A DNA stretch of 64,000 bases from Caldisericia bacterium (lineage in GTDB: Bacteria > Caldisericota > Caldisericia > JAAYUI01), in assembly GCA_017999835.1 (NCBI GenBank), contig JAGNLA010000007.1, forward strand, positions 46,582 through 110,581. Reading direction: 5' to 3'. The notes beneath the pieces are model-generated. The model saw only the letters and a list, made by a program, of their open reading frames with translations. It made no database searches and was not told where the DNA came from. The first letter of the stretch is position 1, and every line of letters starts with the position of its first letter. Below, piece by piece: positions 52,660 through 61,400 of this stretch. A program made the translations under genes and the position numbers.

Positions 52660-53174
52660 ACTCCCTTGCCTTCCATGGAGGTGTTTTTGAGTGAAATGAA
52701 GGTGGAGTTGCAGATGTTTTTGGCTATGTTCATTGCGTTTTCAACAGCTGACTTCTTCCCAAAAAGGACAAAAAGCGATCTTGCGCCAGTGCTGCCAGAG
52801 AGCTGAACCTCGCTTGCCTCGACTCCTTGGACTTCCAATGCTGCGTTGAGAGCGATGATGGTTGTCTGGAGACCAACAGTCTCGAAAATGCCCGTATACT
52901 CAGCGCGAGTCACAAGACGCGGGTTTGTAAGTGCGTTTATTGTTTTCTGGCTGATGCTTCGCAGATGGGCAAAACTGACCAGTTCCTTGGAACAGTAGTC
53001 CGCCAGCCTTTGGAAGGATTTTAGAAGTTGGTCTTCTTCGCCGCAAACAATTATTTTTGGTGGCAAAAGAGATCTGTCAATTGTTGGGATGATCTTTGCC
53101 CCGCTCTTTGTTAGCAGATCCTTGATTTTAAGCCTGTCTGACCTAACGCCGGTCAGGATGATTCCGATGTCCAT
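52656..53174 (-). CDS. Tandem BMC-domain-like protein
   Basis: 172 residues. The second half (about 92-165) matches the bacterial-microcompartment shell (BMC) pattern: TGIFETVGLQTTIIALNAAL, the strand LSGSTGARSLFVLFG and helix KSAVENAMNIAKNI. The first half (1-90) repeats the same order in diverged form: IGIILTGVRSDRLKIKDLL, the strand PKIIVCGEE, helix LLKSFQRLADYC, then VSFAHLRSISQKTINAL, which sits where shell proteins carry their H-x-I-P-R-P segment. This suggests a BMC-T-type tandem protein. No other shell gene is in the window. The next genes upstream are a multipass membrane protein and PduL. It could instead be a BMC-fold regulator. Confidence 0.65.
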   Translation of the reverse strand: MDIGIILTGVRSDRLKIKDLLTKSGAKIIPTIDRSLLPPKIIVCGEEDQLLKSFQRLADYCSKELVSFAHLRSISQKTINALTNPRLVTRAEYTGIFETVGLQTTIIALNAALEVQGVEASEVQLSGSTGARSLFVLFGKKSAVENAMNIAKNICNSTFISLKNTSMEGKGV

Positions 53175-53177
53175 TTA

Positions 53178-54731
53178 TCAGTTTGCCTGCTCGTGTCCGT
53201 TGTAATAAAGATTTGCTATCTTATCCTCTGAACCTTCGGTTCCAAGAGCTTTACGCTCCATTGCATTGTAGGATTCCAGAACGTTTGGGTCGATAAGTTT
53301 TGAGATATTTTTTGCCGATGACTTTGTCAATGCCGTTGAGATTGCGTTGACAAGTGGCGTGCCAATGACACCAAAAACAGCACCGAAGCATAAAAGTAAT
53401 CCAAAAATCAGGATTGGGTCGCCTGTTATGCCTGAGAACCAGGACATGTTTGGTGCAAGATAGGTCGAGTCAAACAGCCACCACAAACCAATACAAGAGA
53501 GAGCAAACAGAATTGCCCTGACAATTGTGAGCACTGTGCCGTAACCGCTCTTTGTTTTTGACAGAGCTGTGGCTATGGACGCGTAGAGTTCCTGTTTGTC
53601 TTCAAGGTTTGCCGGGATTATGAGATAGTAGAGCCCAAAGAAGCCGAAGAGTTTTGTTTCTACTGAATTGTCGCCTGAAATTTCGTAGGCGTAGATTCCA
53701 AGGGGAATAACCGAGAAACGTTTGCAAAGATCGTAAATGGTCGTAGTTTTTTCTGATTGCATTGATGTAAGCTGGAATGCGCCAACAAGCTCCATGATCA
53801 TAATTGTGAGAAGGACTGAAATGATTATGAAGTATGCAAATCTGATTGGGAGGAAGAGTGTTGTTTCAGCAAGATAACCCATCTGGAGCATGAAAATCCA
53901 GCTGGTTAGCACAGACACAAAGATAGAGTAGGCAATTGAGAATTGTGTCTCCTTATTTTTAAGCTTGCCTGCAAGCATCATCACAAACAAAACTGCCCAG
54001 ATGAGTGTGATAAGTACCGTGAAGGAAATCCATGAATAATACTGGAAAAGCCTGAGGTACGAGAAAGTGATCCACATAACTACAATGATAATTGTGTTAA
54101 TAATGCCAAATATTATGGATATTACAGTGCCGTTGGCAGACGCTTTTTCTATGGCGATTCTCTTTATCGAGTTATTAAGCAGTGTGGTGAGAGCGTTTCT
54201 AATTGAGAAATAGACCGGTATAAGGATTAGTGAGATCAGACCTGCAACGATCCACCAGCTTGGAGAAGATTCAGAACTGAGTTTGAGGCTTGAGTTGTAG
54301 ACAAGTGGGATGTAGTAGCAGGTGAGTACAAACAGCGAAACGAAGAAGAAACCAAAGGAGTCGATGAATGTCTTCCTGAGCCATCTGCCAAGAACGTTGA
54401 TTGGTGGCATGTTGTGGATGCCGTATTCATGGGCAACATTGTTGTCTAGCTTCCAATCTACAACAAATGTGATTGCGCTGAAAACAATATAAACCAGGAG
54501 AGCAAAGCCTCCCCAGGTAAAAACTGTGTAAGGATAGCCTCTCTCGTATGCCAGGTCACCGACGTATCTTCCAAGTCCCGTAAAGAACATCAGCAGGCAA
54601 AGAATGAGCCACGTGCCGTATTTAATCAGCGAATACATGAGTTTCTTTGAAATGAAACCGGACTTATATTCGTTTTGCTGCCTGGCTATCTCCGGTAGGG
54701 AGTCTATTTTTACTGATGATGTATTGTTCAT
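53178..54731 (-). CDS. Multipass integral membrane protein of unknown function
   Basis: 517 residues with about ten to twelve hydrophobic helices from residue 35 to 470 (for example LIKYGTWLILCLLMFFTG, IVAGLISLILIPVYFS and ILFALSCIGLWWLF). A polar N-terminus of 30 residues and a charged C-terminal tail of 55 face presumably the same side. I do not recognise the family; there is no visible transporter signature or nucleotide-binding motif. ATG 54731 has GAGGT ahead; TTG 54734 is the alternative. It overlaps nothing but sits 3 bases after pduL and 3 bases before the BMC-like gene. Confidence 0.75.
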   Translation of the reverse strand: MNNTSSVKIDSLPEIARQQNEYKSGFISKKLMYSLIKYGTWLILCLLMFFTGLGRYVGDLAYERGYPYTVFTWGGFALLVYIVFSAITFVVDWKLDNNVAHEYGIHNMPPINVLGRWLRKTFIDSFGFFFVSLFVLTCYYIPLVYNSSLKLSSESSPSWWIVAGLISLILIPVYFSIRNALTTLLNNSIKRIAIEKASANGTVISIIFGIINTIIIVVMWITFSYLRLFQYYSWISFTVLITLIWAVLFVMMLAGKLKNKETQFSIAYSIFVSVLTSWIFMLQMGYLAETTLFLPIRFAYFIIISVLLTIMIMELVGAFQLTSMQSEKTTTIYDLCKRFSVIPLGIYAYEISGDNSVETKLFGFFGLYYLIIPANLEDKQELYASIATALSKTKSGYGTVLTIVRAILFALSCIGLWWLFDSTYLAPNMSWFSGITGDPILIFGLLLCFGAVFGVIGTPLVNAISTALTKSSAKNISKLIDPNVLESYNAMERKALGTEGSEDKIANLYYNGHEQAN

Positions 54732-54734
54732 CAA

Positions 54735-55346
54735 TTACCTCACTATCTTGATTTTGTCGCCTGAATTGAGCCATGCCCCATTTGCTTCGTCCGTGTCAAC
54801 GTGGAAATCAAGGGCAAACGTCGGGTCGACTCTGACGATAACGTCTCCGATGAGCGTTTTTCTTTTGGAATTTGATACTACCCAAACCACTTCCTTGTCA
54901 ACTATGCCAAATTTCTGGGCATCAGTTGGGTGCATGTGAATGTGTCTTACTGCAACTATTACACCCTTGTCGAGGGCTATTTCGCCATTTGGACCAATGA
55001 GTTTTATGCCTGGCGTGCCTTCTATGTCACCCGATGCCTTGAGTGTTGGTTCGATTCCGAGAAAGAAAGCATCAGTTTTTGAGACTTCCACTTGGCTGGC
55101 TTTTCTTGCTGGACCAAGAATTCTTACGCCCTTGATGGTGTTTTTTGGGCCGACAACGTCAACCTTTTCATTGGCTGCGTACTGACCCGGTTGCGTGAGG
55201 TCTTTGTAGACTGTGAGTTCGTGACCAAACAATATCTTGATGTGTTCGTTTGTCAAATGAACGTGTCTTGCTGAGATGCCAACGTTTATTTCAAGTCCGT
55301 CATTTTTGGAAAGTGTTTCTTCAATCGCCTTCTCAATTATGTTCAT
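54735..55346 (-). CDS. pduL: Phosphate propanoyltransferase / phosphotransacylase PduL
   Basis: 203-residue zinc enzyme that converts acyl-CoA plus phosphate to acyl-phosphate plus CoA. It is the typical PduL fold with GISARHVHLTNEH (zinc His residues), VRILGPARKASQVEVSKTD, VAVRHIHMHPTDA and LDFHVDTDEANG. Residues 1-20 (MNIIEKAIEETLSKNDGLEI) form a short amphipathic-looking helix before the core. In microcompartment-associated PduL such an extension serves as an encapsulation peptide. GAGGAT precedes the ATG. It lies in an operon with a tandem BMC-like protein, which makes an encapsulated role conceivable. Cytosolic PduL also occurs as an ordinary Pta substitute. Confidence 0.92.
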   Translation of the reverse strand: MNIIEKAIEETLSKNDGLEINVGISARHVHLTNEHIKILFGHELTVYKDLTQPGQYAANEKVDVVGPKNTIKGVRILGPARKASQVEVSKTDAFFLGIEPTLKASGDIEGTPGIKLIGPNGEIALDKGVIVAVRHIHMHPTDAQKFGIVDKEVVWVVSNSKRKTLIGDVIVRVDPTFALDFHVDTDEANGAWLNSGDKIKIVR

Positions 55347-55356
55347 TTTATCCTCT

Positions 55357-56331
55357 TTAGCTAATAGTCAATCTTTCGATGACCGAGTCTGCTATTGATG
55401 TTAGTAAACCATAGCTATCCTTTTTATCAGAAATGGAAAGCTGTTCAAGGTTCTTTTTTGCTTTTTGACAATAAAATTTGGCAAGCTCGGAAGTGCGATT
55501 CAGGGTACCAGTGGAAATCACCTGTTTGTGAATGTTTTCAAAGTTCTGTTCCCAAAAATTGTCATCTTTCTCAAGAAGAATCATTGGGTGAGTCATGATC
55601 CCCTGCTCGAAATCCTTACCCTTCTTTTTGCCATCCGGACCTGTAAAATCCAGTATATCGTCAACAAGTTGGAACATCATGCCCAGGTTAAGCCCAAAAT
55701 CTGCCATTTGCTCAGTCGTGTTTTGGTTGGTTTTTGCGATAACACATGGGGCTATTGTGCAAAAAGACATTAGTGAAGCGGTTTTAAGGGCGATTGTTGC
55801 CAGATAGTGTTCAATTGATCTGTCTTTTGCAAATGTACATTCAATCTCCATGGCTTCACCCATGGTCATTTCTGCCGTAACCTTGGAAAAAAGTGATATA
55901 AGACCATTACTTTCAAGCTGTGAAAGCTGATTGAGCGCCTGGGAGATTATATAATCGCCTGTCAAAACGGCGAACCTGTTGCCAAATTTGTTATTAACAG
56001 TTTGGTGACCGCGTCTTGTTGTGGCGTCATCAACGACATCATCATGGACAAGACTTGCAGTCTGGACAAGTTCGACGAATGCTCCTATTGTGCTGGCTGT
56101 TTCGTGTGAAAGATTGAGCAGGCTTGAAACTGCAATTGACAGTCTTGCTCTGAACTTCTTTCCGGACACTTGACTGAGTGAAGACATCTGGGCAAGCTTG
56201 TCGAACCATGTGATTTTGTCCGATTCGGATATGGAAAGATTGGCCTTGGTGATTGTCGCCAAAGCTTCACTTATCGGTCCGGAGGCAACCTCCAACAGTC
56301 TCTGGTTGACTCTGGCAATACTCTGCTCCAT
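55357..56331 (-). CDS. Polyprenyl (isoprenyl) diphosphate synthase
   Basis: 324 residues from ATG 56331 (MEQSIARVNQRL), which has AGGCGG ahead; TTG 56409 would add 26 residues without a ribosome site. It makes long-chain isoprenyl diphosphates from IPP and an allylic primer. The first aspartate-rich motif is LVHDDVVDDATTRRG, with GNRFAVLTGDYIIS following. The second is QLVDDILDFTG, and KGKDFEQGIMTHP follows. Likely uses are the quinone side chain or the undecaprenyl carrier; the sequence does not fix chain length. First gene of the operon that continues into pduL, 10 bases downstream. Confidence 0.9.
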   Translation of the reverse strand: MEQSIARVNQRLLEVASGPISEALATITKANLSISESDKITWFDKLAQMSSLSQVSGKKFRARLSIAVSSLLNLSHETASTIGAFVELVQTASLVHDDVVDDATTRRGHQTVNNKFGNRFAVLTGDYIISQALNQLSQLESNGLISLFSKVTAEMTMGEAMEIECTFAKDRSIEHYLATIALKTASLMSFCTIAPCVIAKTNQNTTEQMADFGLNLGMMFQLVDDILDFTGPDGKKKGKDFEQGIMTHPMILLEKDDNFWEQNFENIHKQVISTGTLNRTSELAKFYCQKAKKNLEQLSISDKKDSYGLLTSIADSVIERLTIS

Positions 56332-56428
56332 ATATCCGCCTGAAAGATTCACGCAAAGCATTTTACTGTCAGTTTGCTTCCAATCAAGGTTTTGGGTTGA
56401 CTTTGACAATGAGGTTGGGATAATTCTA

Positions 56429-57082
56429 ATGATGGTCGATTTTGAACTCGAATCAAAGTTTGTTATCCTGAAAAATCCTAAAGCTGTTCAGGGAGACATA
56501 ATGGAGTGGCTCGGAAGTTCGGGGTATTCAGTCAAGAAGACAGAACATGTTGACCAAGTCGATGTCTATCTGGATAAAGACATGCGAATCTACAAATCAG
56601 GCTTTTCGTTGAGACAGCGGTTCATCAACGGTATACTGCACAGAATAACTTTGAAAACACTCGACAGACTCGATGAAAATGGCATTGTCAGAATTGAAGA
56701 GGAGAGTAAAACCTTTCCGGAATTGTTAAAACTTGTCGCAAAGAAAGTAAAATCGATTTATCAGAGCCCTGTCGATGAAACAGTAATTAACTTACTAAAG
56801 AATGTCGATTTACTTAAACCTTGTGTAATTATCCTCAATCATCGCGAGAAGTGCATTGTGACAAAAGGAGAAAATGAATGCGAAATAGCCTTTGATACAG
56901 CTTCAAGCCTTTTTCCTGTGATTTCTCAACCATTCAGGGAGCTTGAGATTGAAGGATCAAAGGATTTTGATAGAATAAGATTGTATGTTGTTGAAAAATT
57001 CGGGCATGGCAGATGGCATGCAATAGAAAAATCCGAAACCAGCAAGTTTGAGTTCGGATTAAAAGCTGGAGGTTTGATATGA
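56429..57082 (+). CDS. CYTH-domain protein (first of a pair)
   Basis: 217 residues from ATG 56429 or 56432; the frame open back to 56198 overlaps the divergent synthase gene and is rejected. The opening FELESKFVIL carries the E-x-E-x-K signature of CYTH tunnel-fold phosphohydrolases (triphosphatase/adenylate-cyclase-like). KSGFSLRQRFINGI and RITLKTLDR fit the basic-residue strands that bind triphosphate, and RELEIEGSKD supplies a later E-x-E pair. It probably binds or cleaves an inorganic or nucleoside triphosphate in the cytoplasm. The ribosome site is weak (GGGA at 56417-56420). It overlaps the second CYTH gene by 4 bases. Confidence 0.75.
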   Translation: MMVDFELESKFVILKNPKAVQGDIMEWLGSSGYSVKKTEHVDQVDVYLDKDMRIYKSGFSLRQRFINGILHRITLKTLDRLDENGIVRIEEESKTFPELLKLVAKKVKSIYQSPVDETVINLLKNVDLLKPCVIILNHREKCIVTKGENECEIAFDTASSLFPVISQPFRELEIEGSKDFDRIRLYVVEKFGHGRWHAIEKSETSKFEFGLKAGGLI

Positions 57083-57777
57083 ACCCAACTGTTGAAAGAG
57101 AACTTAAACTGGATGTGGATCCAATCGGAGCCCTGAAGCTGATAGATGCTCTGCCGGCAATGATCGACAGAAATGGTTGGCCGCTGAGGCCAAAGATGAC
57201 ACAGATCAACTATGACAGATATTTTGATAAACTCTTGCCAACAGGAATTTTCATGCTTCAGTCAAATGACTCGTACGTCAGGGTTAGGAAAACTGTCTGG
57301 CCATTATCATTCAGGGAAGCAGAATTTGTCGCTTACAGAAAGCTAAACGAAGCAGCGTATGGGCGTCCGGCCGAGATATTTGATTATGAAATCTCAGTGT
57401 TGAAAACCAGAGAGATAATTCAGGAACTCATCAGAGATATGCCTGACAAATTATTTCCTGCTACGCAGGAAGCAATAGGGCCGATAGAGAATCTCGAATC
57501 AATGGGGCTCTCAGAGATCATCCGTTTGAAATGTGAACGTACAGTTTTCCCGATTAACCTTTCCGATCAACCTAACGATATGGTTAAAGTCAAAATTGAT
57601 CTGTTCACCTTCAAGTCAAAAAAAGACAAGCTTTTCGGGCAAGTCGAAGTTGATTATTATAACCCGAACCTTTTTGACATGGCCAGTCAGATATTCAAAA
57701 CAATTCAGGGAATGGGCGTGCTGTCTGCGCAATTTTCGACAAAATCAAAATTGACAATAGGTATGGAACTGATCTAA
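57079..57777 (+). CDS. CYTH-domain-like protein (second of a pair)
   Basis: 232 residues. It begins VERELKLDVDPIGAL, again with E-x-E-x-K (ERELK). Downstream strands include DSYVRVRKTVWP, EFVAYRKLNEAAYG, LKCERTVFPI and FGQVEVDYYNPN, which match the alternating basic and acidic strands of the CYTH barrel. It differs enough from the preceding protein to be a distant paralogue rather than a recent copy. The substrate is unknown; a triphosphate is likely from family knowledge. 4-base overlap with the first gene, terminator 46 bases later. Confidence 0.7.
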   Translation: MNPTVERELKLDVDPIGALKLIDALPAMIDRNGWPLRPKMTQINYDRYFDKLLPTGIFMLQSNDSYVRVRKTVWPLSFREAEFVAYRKLNEAAYGRPAEIFDYEISVLKTREIIQELIRDMPDKLFPATQEAIGPIENLESMGLSEIIRLKCERTVFPINLSDQPNDMVKVKIDLFTFKSKKDKLFGQVEVDYYNPNLFDMASQIFKTIQGMGVLSAQFSTKSKLTIGMELI

Positions 57778-57822
57778 TATTTAACATACCGAAATTATTT
57801 TCTATTACTTGCCCTTCAACAA

Positions 57823-57850
57823 AAAAGCGCCTCAAGATAGAGGCGCTTTT
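57823..57850. terminator. Bidirectional intrinsic terminator
   Basis: AAAAGCGCCTC pairs with GAGGCGCTTTT across a six-base loop. It separates the convergent CYTH pair and ferredoxin gene. Confidence 0.9.
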
Positions 57851-57866
57851 AAATTCAATTTCCAGA

Positions 57867-58184
<318 letters not shown>

Positions 58185-58304
58185 TTAATAAACTGTGCAA
58201 ATAATTCTCAAAAAGTAGCATTATTTATGTTTTTGAGTGTTTCTAAAAGAAACAAAATTCCAAACAAAGTAATTGGGTAATAAATGTGTCTGTGGATGCG
58301 CATC

Positions 58305-58333
58305 TTGACAATCACAAGGAAAACTAATATAAA
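58305..58333 (+). promoter_or_regulatory. Strong promoter of the large surface protein
   Basis: Perfect TTGACA at 58305-58310, a 17-base spacer and TATAAA at 58328-58333, the closest match to consensus seen ahead of a plus-strand gene in the window. The leader would be about 75 bases, ending in AAGGAGAG just before ATG 58416. Confidence 0.8.
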
Positions 58334-58415
58334 CTTGAACGGTTCAGAGTAAGAAGTTAATCAATTTTTTGTATTGGAATGAGTGTTGTAATTTTCTGGC
58401 GTTAAGGAGAGATAT

Positions 58416-61400
58416 ATGAAGAAATTCGCATTTCTTGTTGCTCTAGTTATGGTAATGCAGCTTTTCACTGTTGGTGCTTTTGCTGCGAGCAACACACCGG
58501 CTGTTGAAGAGGATGACTACACCCCTGCATCAATTGTTATTGATGTAACACAGTGGGCAAAGGTTTCATCAACATATTGGACAGACAGGAATTTCCTTCA
58601 AGAAAGCAGCAAAATCGTTGGTTCAATTACCAACAACATGGGTTTTGCGAAACTTGCAAGAGAGAATCCAGGCAGTGTTCGCCTTCCAGTAGTTTACCAC
58701 AGCATTGAAGGTAAAGTACAGGTTTCTCCTCCTCCCAAAGCCGTCACGCTTAATAATAAAGGCATGAATCCATTCTCAATCAATTCAACAACCGCACTCC
58801 CATCAGGCACAATAACATGGGATTTTGTCGGTTCATGCGGTTCAGGCGCAGTACCACCAAGCCCACTCTTTGACTGTGCCACTGAAATGCCGTACATCAA
58901 TGATTTTATTTCCCCAACAGGTTCAGGATACTGGACATCAGGCATTAATGGTTGCATTCGCGATGTCTTTGGCGCACCGTTCTATACAATCAAAGTAAGA
59001 TTCATTCGCGATGACGCCCTCCCAGCCGGTGTTGCTGGTCAGTACTGGTCATCAGGTGGAACTGGTATCGGCCAAATTCACATTCCGACAGCTATTGCAG
59101 CACCACCAAACAACCCACTTTGGGGCGCAACCGTTGGCGAACACATGATCTCAACCCTCACACACGAAATGATTCACGCCTACTATGATGACATGAACCT
59201 CTACTATCATGCATGGTCAGAAGGTCTCACTGAATGCCAGTCAGTTCTCGCAAGAAAACTATTCTGTCAGAGAAATTCCTACACCCCACCAACATACACA
59301 ACACTCTCATGGGGAATTCCTCCATATGTTTCACTTTATGAACTCAACAACCAGGAAGCTCTCCCAGGAGCGGAAGGTTTGTTCTACACATCAGTTTCAG
59401 GTCAGAGAATCCTCTCCATGATGAACACGCGTTATGGTATGGCCGCAGCATACTGGTGGAAGATCTACAGAGAAACAATCCCGGTAAATAGTGGAACAAT
59501 TGACACCAATGTTGGCGCAACATATGGCACAAACGCCTTCTTTGCAAACTTCAATGGCAGGCTGTTTGATGGTTGGTCAACTTACATTGGAACTTGGAAC
59601 GCATACATGACAAATTGGAACCTTCACAACCAGTTTGTTGCCGCAACACTCAACGCCGACAAAGGCAACACAAATGTAGAAAACCAAGATTTTGCGTCAA
59701 CATGGTTTGGAAAACAGGAAATCATCCAGATCAGAACAAAGACAATTCTCCACCTTTACTTCCCGTACGGACCAATATCTCCAATGGGCGGATACCCTGT
59801 TCCAGCCGGATTAACCAACAATATCTGTGATATCGGAAGTACCTTCGGTGGTTTCGTAGGTGGCGGACCAGCTTATTACATTGCAGGCGGAAACGCTCCG
59901 TGTCTCTATATGACTCAGCCAGGTGGTTTTGAAGTCCCAGCAAATGGAACTGCAACAGTAACCATTACATCCATGCATAATCAGGGCGGACTTGCTGTGG
60001 GCCAGAACGTAACGGCAAGAGTTGGCTATAGGCCAGCTTTCACGACTGCCCCAGCAGCTTGGGTACCAATACCAACACTCACCTTCTCAGCCGCAGCCGA
60101 TGGAAGATTCCCAGAATATAACTCAGCTGGTTTTGTCTCACCTGCCGGTTTCAATTTTAACTGGGCACCCGGACCAGCTCTTCAGATTGGTGCATACGCA
60201 ATTCAGATTGACGCAACATCAGGTACAGAGTCTGCACAGCAGACTTGCTACTTTGCATCTGGATACCAGAACAACTACTGGCACTCAGGTGTTCTTATCG
60301 GTTCAGGTACACAAAATGGTGACCAGTGGGCAACAAGCCTCAATGGCAGCGCATGGGTTGATTACACAAACACATCCGCTCCTCCATGGGATCCAGTCGG
60401 AGCACAGCCACCAAGAGCAGCATTTGCAGGCTTCTATGATGGCGCAACCTACTCAAACGGCGGAATTATTGGTTACAGATTCCGTGCAAACGGCGCAGCA
60501 TACTACGACTATGATTATGCAAACGGTGGTATGTATTATTACGTCAAGAATTTCATTACATCATTCAATAGACTTACACAGACTCTTCCGCCTTACATTG
60601 GAAGGTATGGCTTTGCAGTCATTTCTCAATCAACTGACTTCCTTGGCGGCAGTGACCCAACAGGCGACAATCACGCCCAGCTTCAGTATTATGAAAAATT
60701 CTGCTCAGAATCATCGCAGCCATCAACGTCCGGACTTAACAGGCTTGTTTACAGACCAGACTATATTCCAGATGGTTCAACACCTGTCGCATGTTTCCTT
60801 TATGCAAACACAGTCGGAAGAAACAATGGTGGCGTTTACGAAGAAAGACCACTCAGAGTAAGACAGGGTACAGATTCAAGCTGGCATGATGTCTACGGTC
60901 TCTTCCTCGGCAGAGATGACGAACCACTCAGAAACTCAGTCGGTGGTTGTGCTTGTGGTGGCTGGGCTCCATACCAGTCAACATTCAGGTTCGACCTTAC
61001 GCCATTCATCACGGACTGCTACGATACAATCAGAATCACAAACCTCTATCAGGCATATGAACCAAACGGCCAGCAGTTGTTCTACGGTTTCGAAATGGTT
61101 GTCGTTTATGAAAACCCCACCCTTGAACTTTCACAGATCATGATCGCTGATGGTGCTCTGAGAATTTGTGCAAACGAGAGAGCTCAGGATGCAACAACAT
61201 TCTCAGGATTCAGGACTCCTCCAGATCCAGCAACATGGCCGCGCGACAGATCTCAGGCATCAGCATATATGGCTGTCCTTGGCAACTCAGCTGACAATGG
61301 TGGAAACTCAAACGGAAGAATCAACAACGAATGGGATTTCTGGGCCGTAGGTTCAGACAGGTACACAATGGACCGCATCTGGCTCAATCCTGAACCAGCC

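Noticed and set aside
56198-56428. N-terminal extension of the first CYTH protein
   Set aside because: It runs antisense through the polyprenyl synthase start; the CYTH signature begins only after 56429.
60022-60861. 279-residue open frame on the plus strand inside the surface-protein gene, rich in Gln, His and Thr
   Set aside because: It is an alternate-frame shadow of the biased codon use of the 1537-residue gene; low-complexity composition, no ribosome site and no domain.
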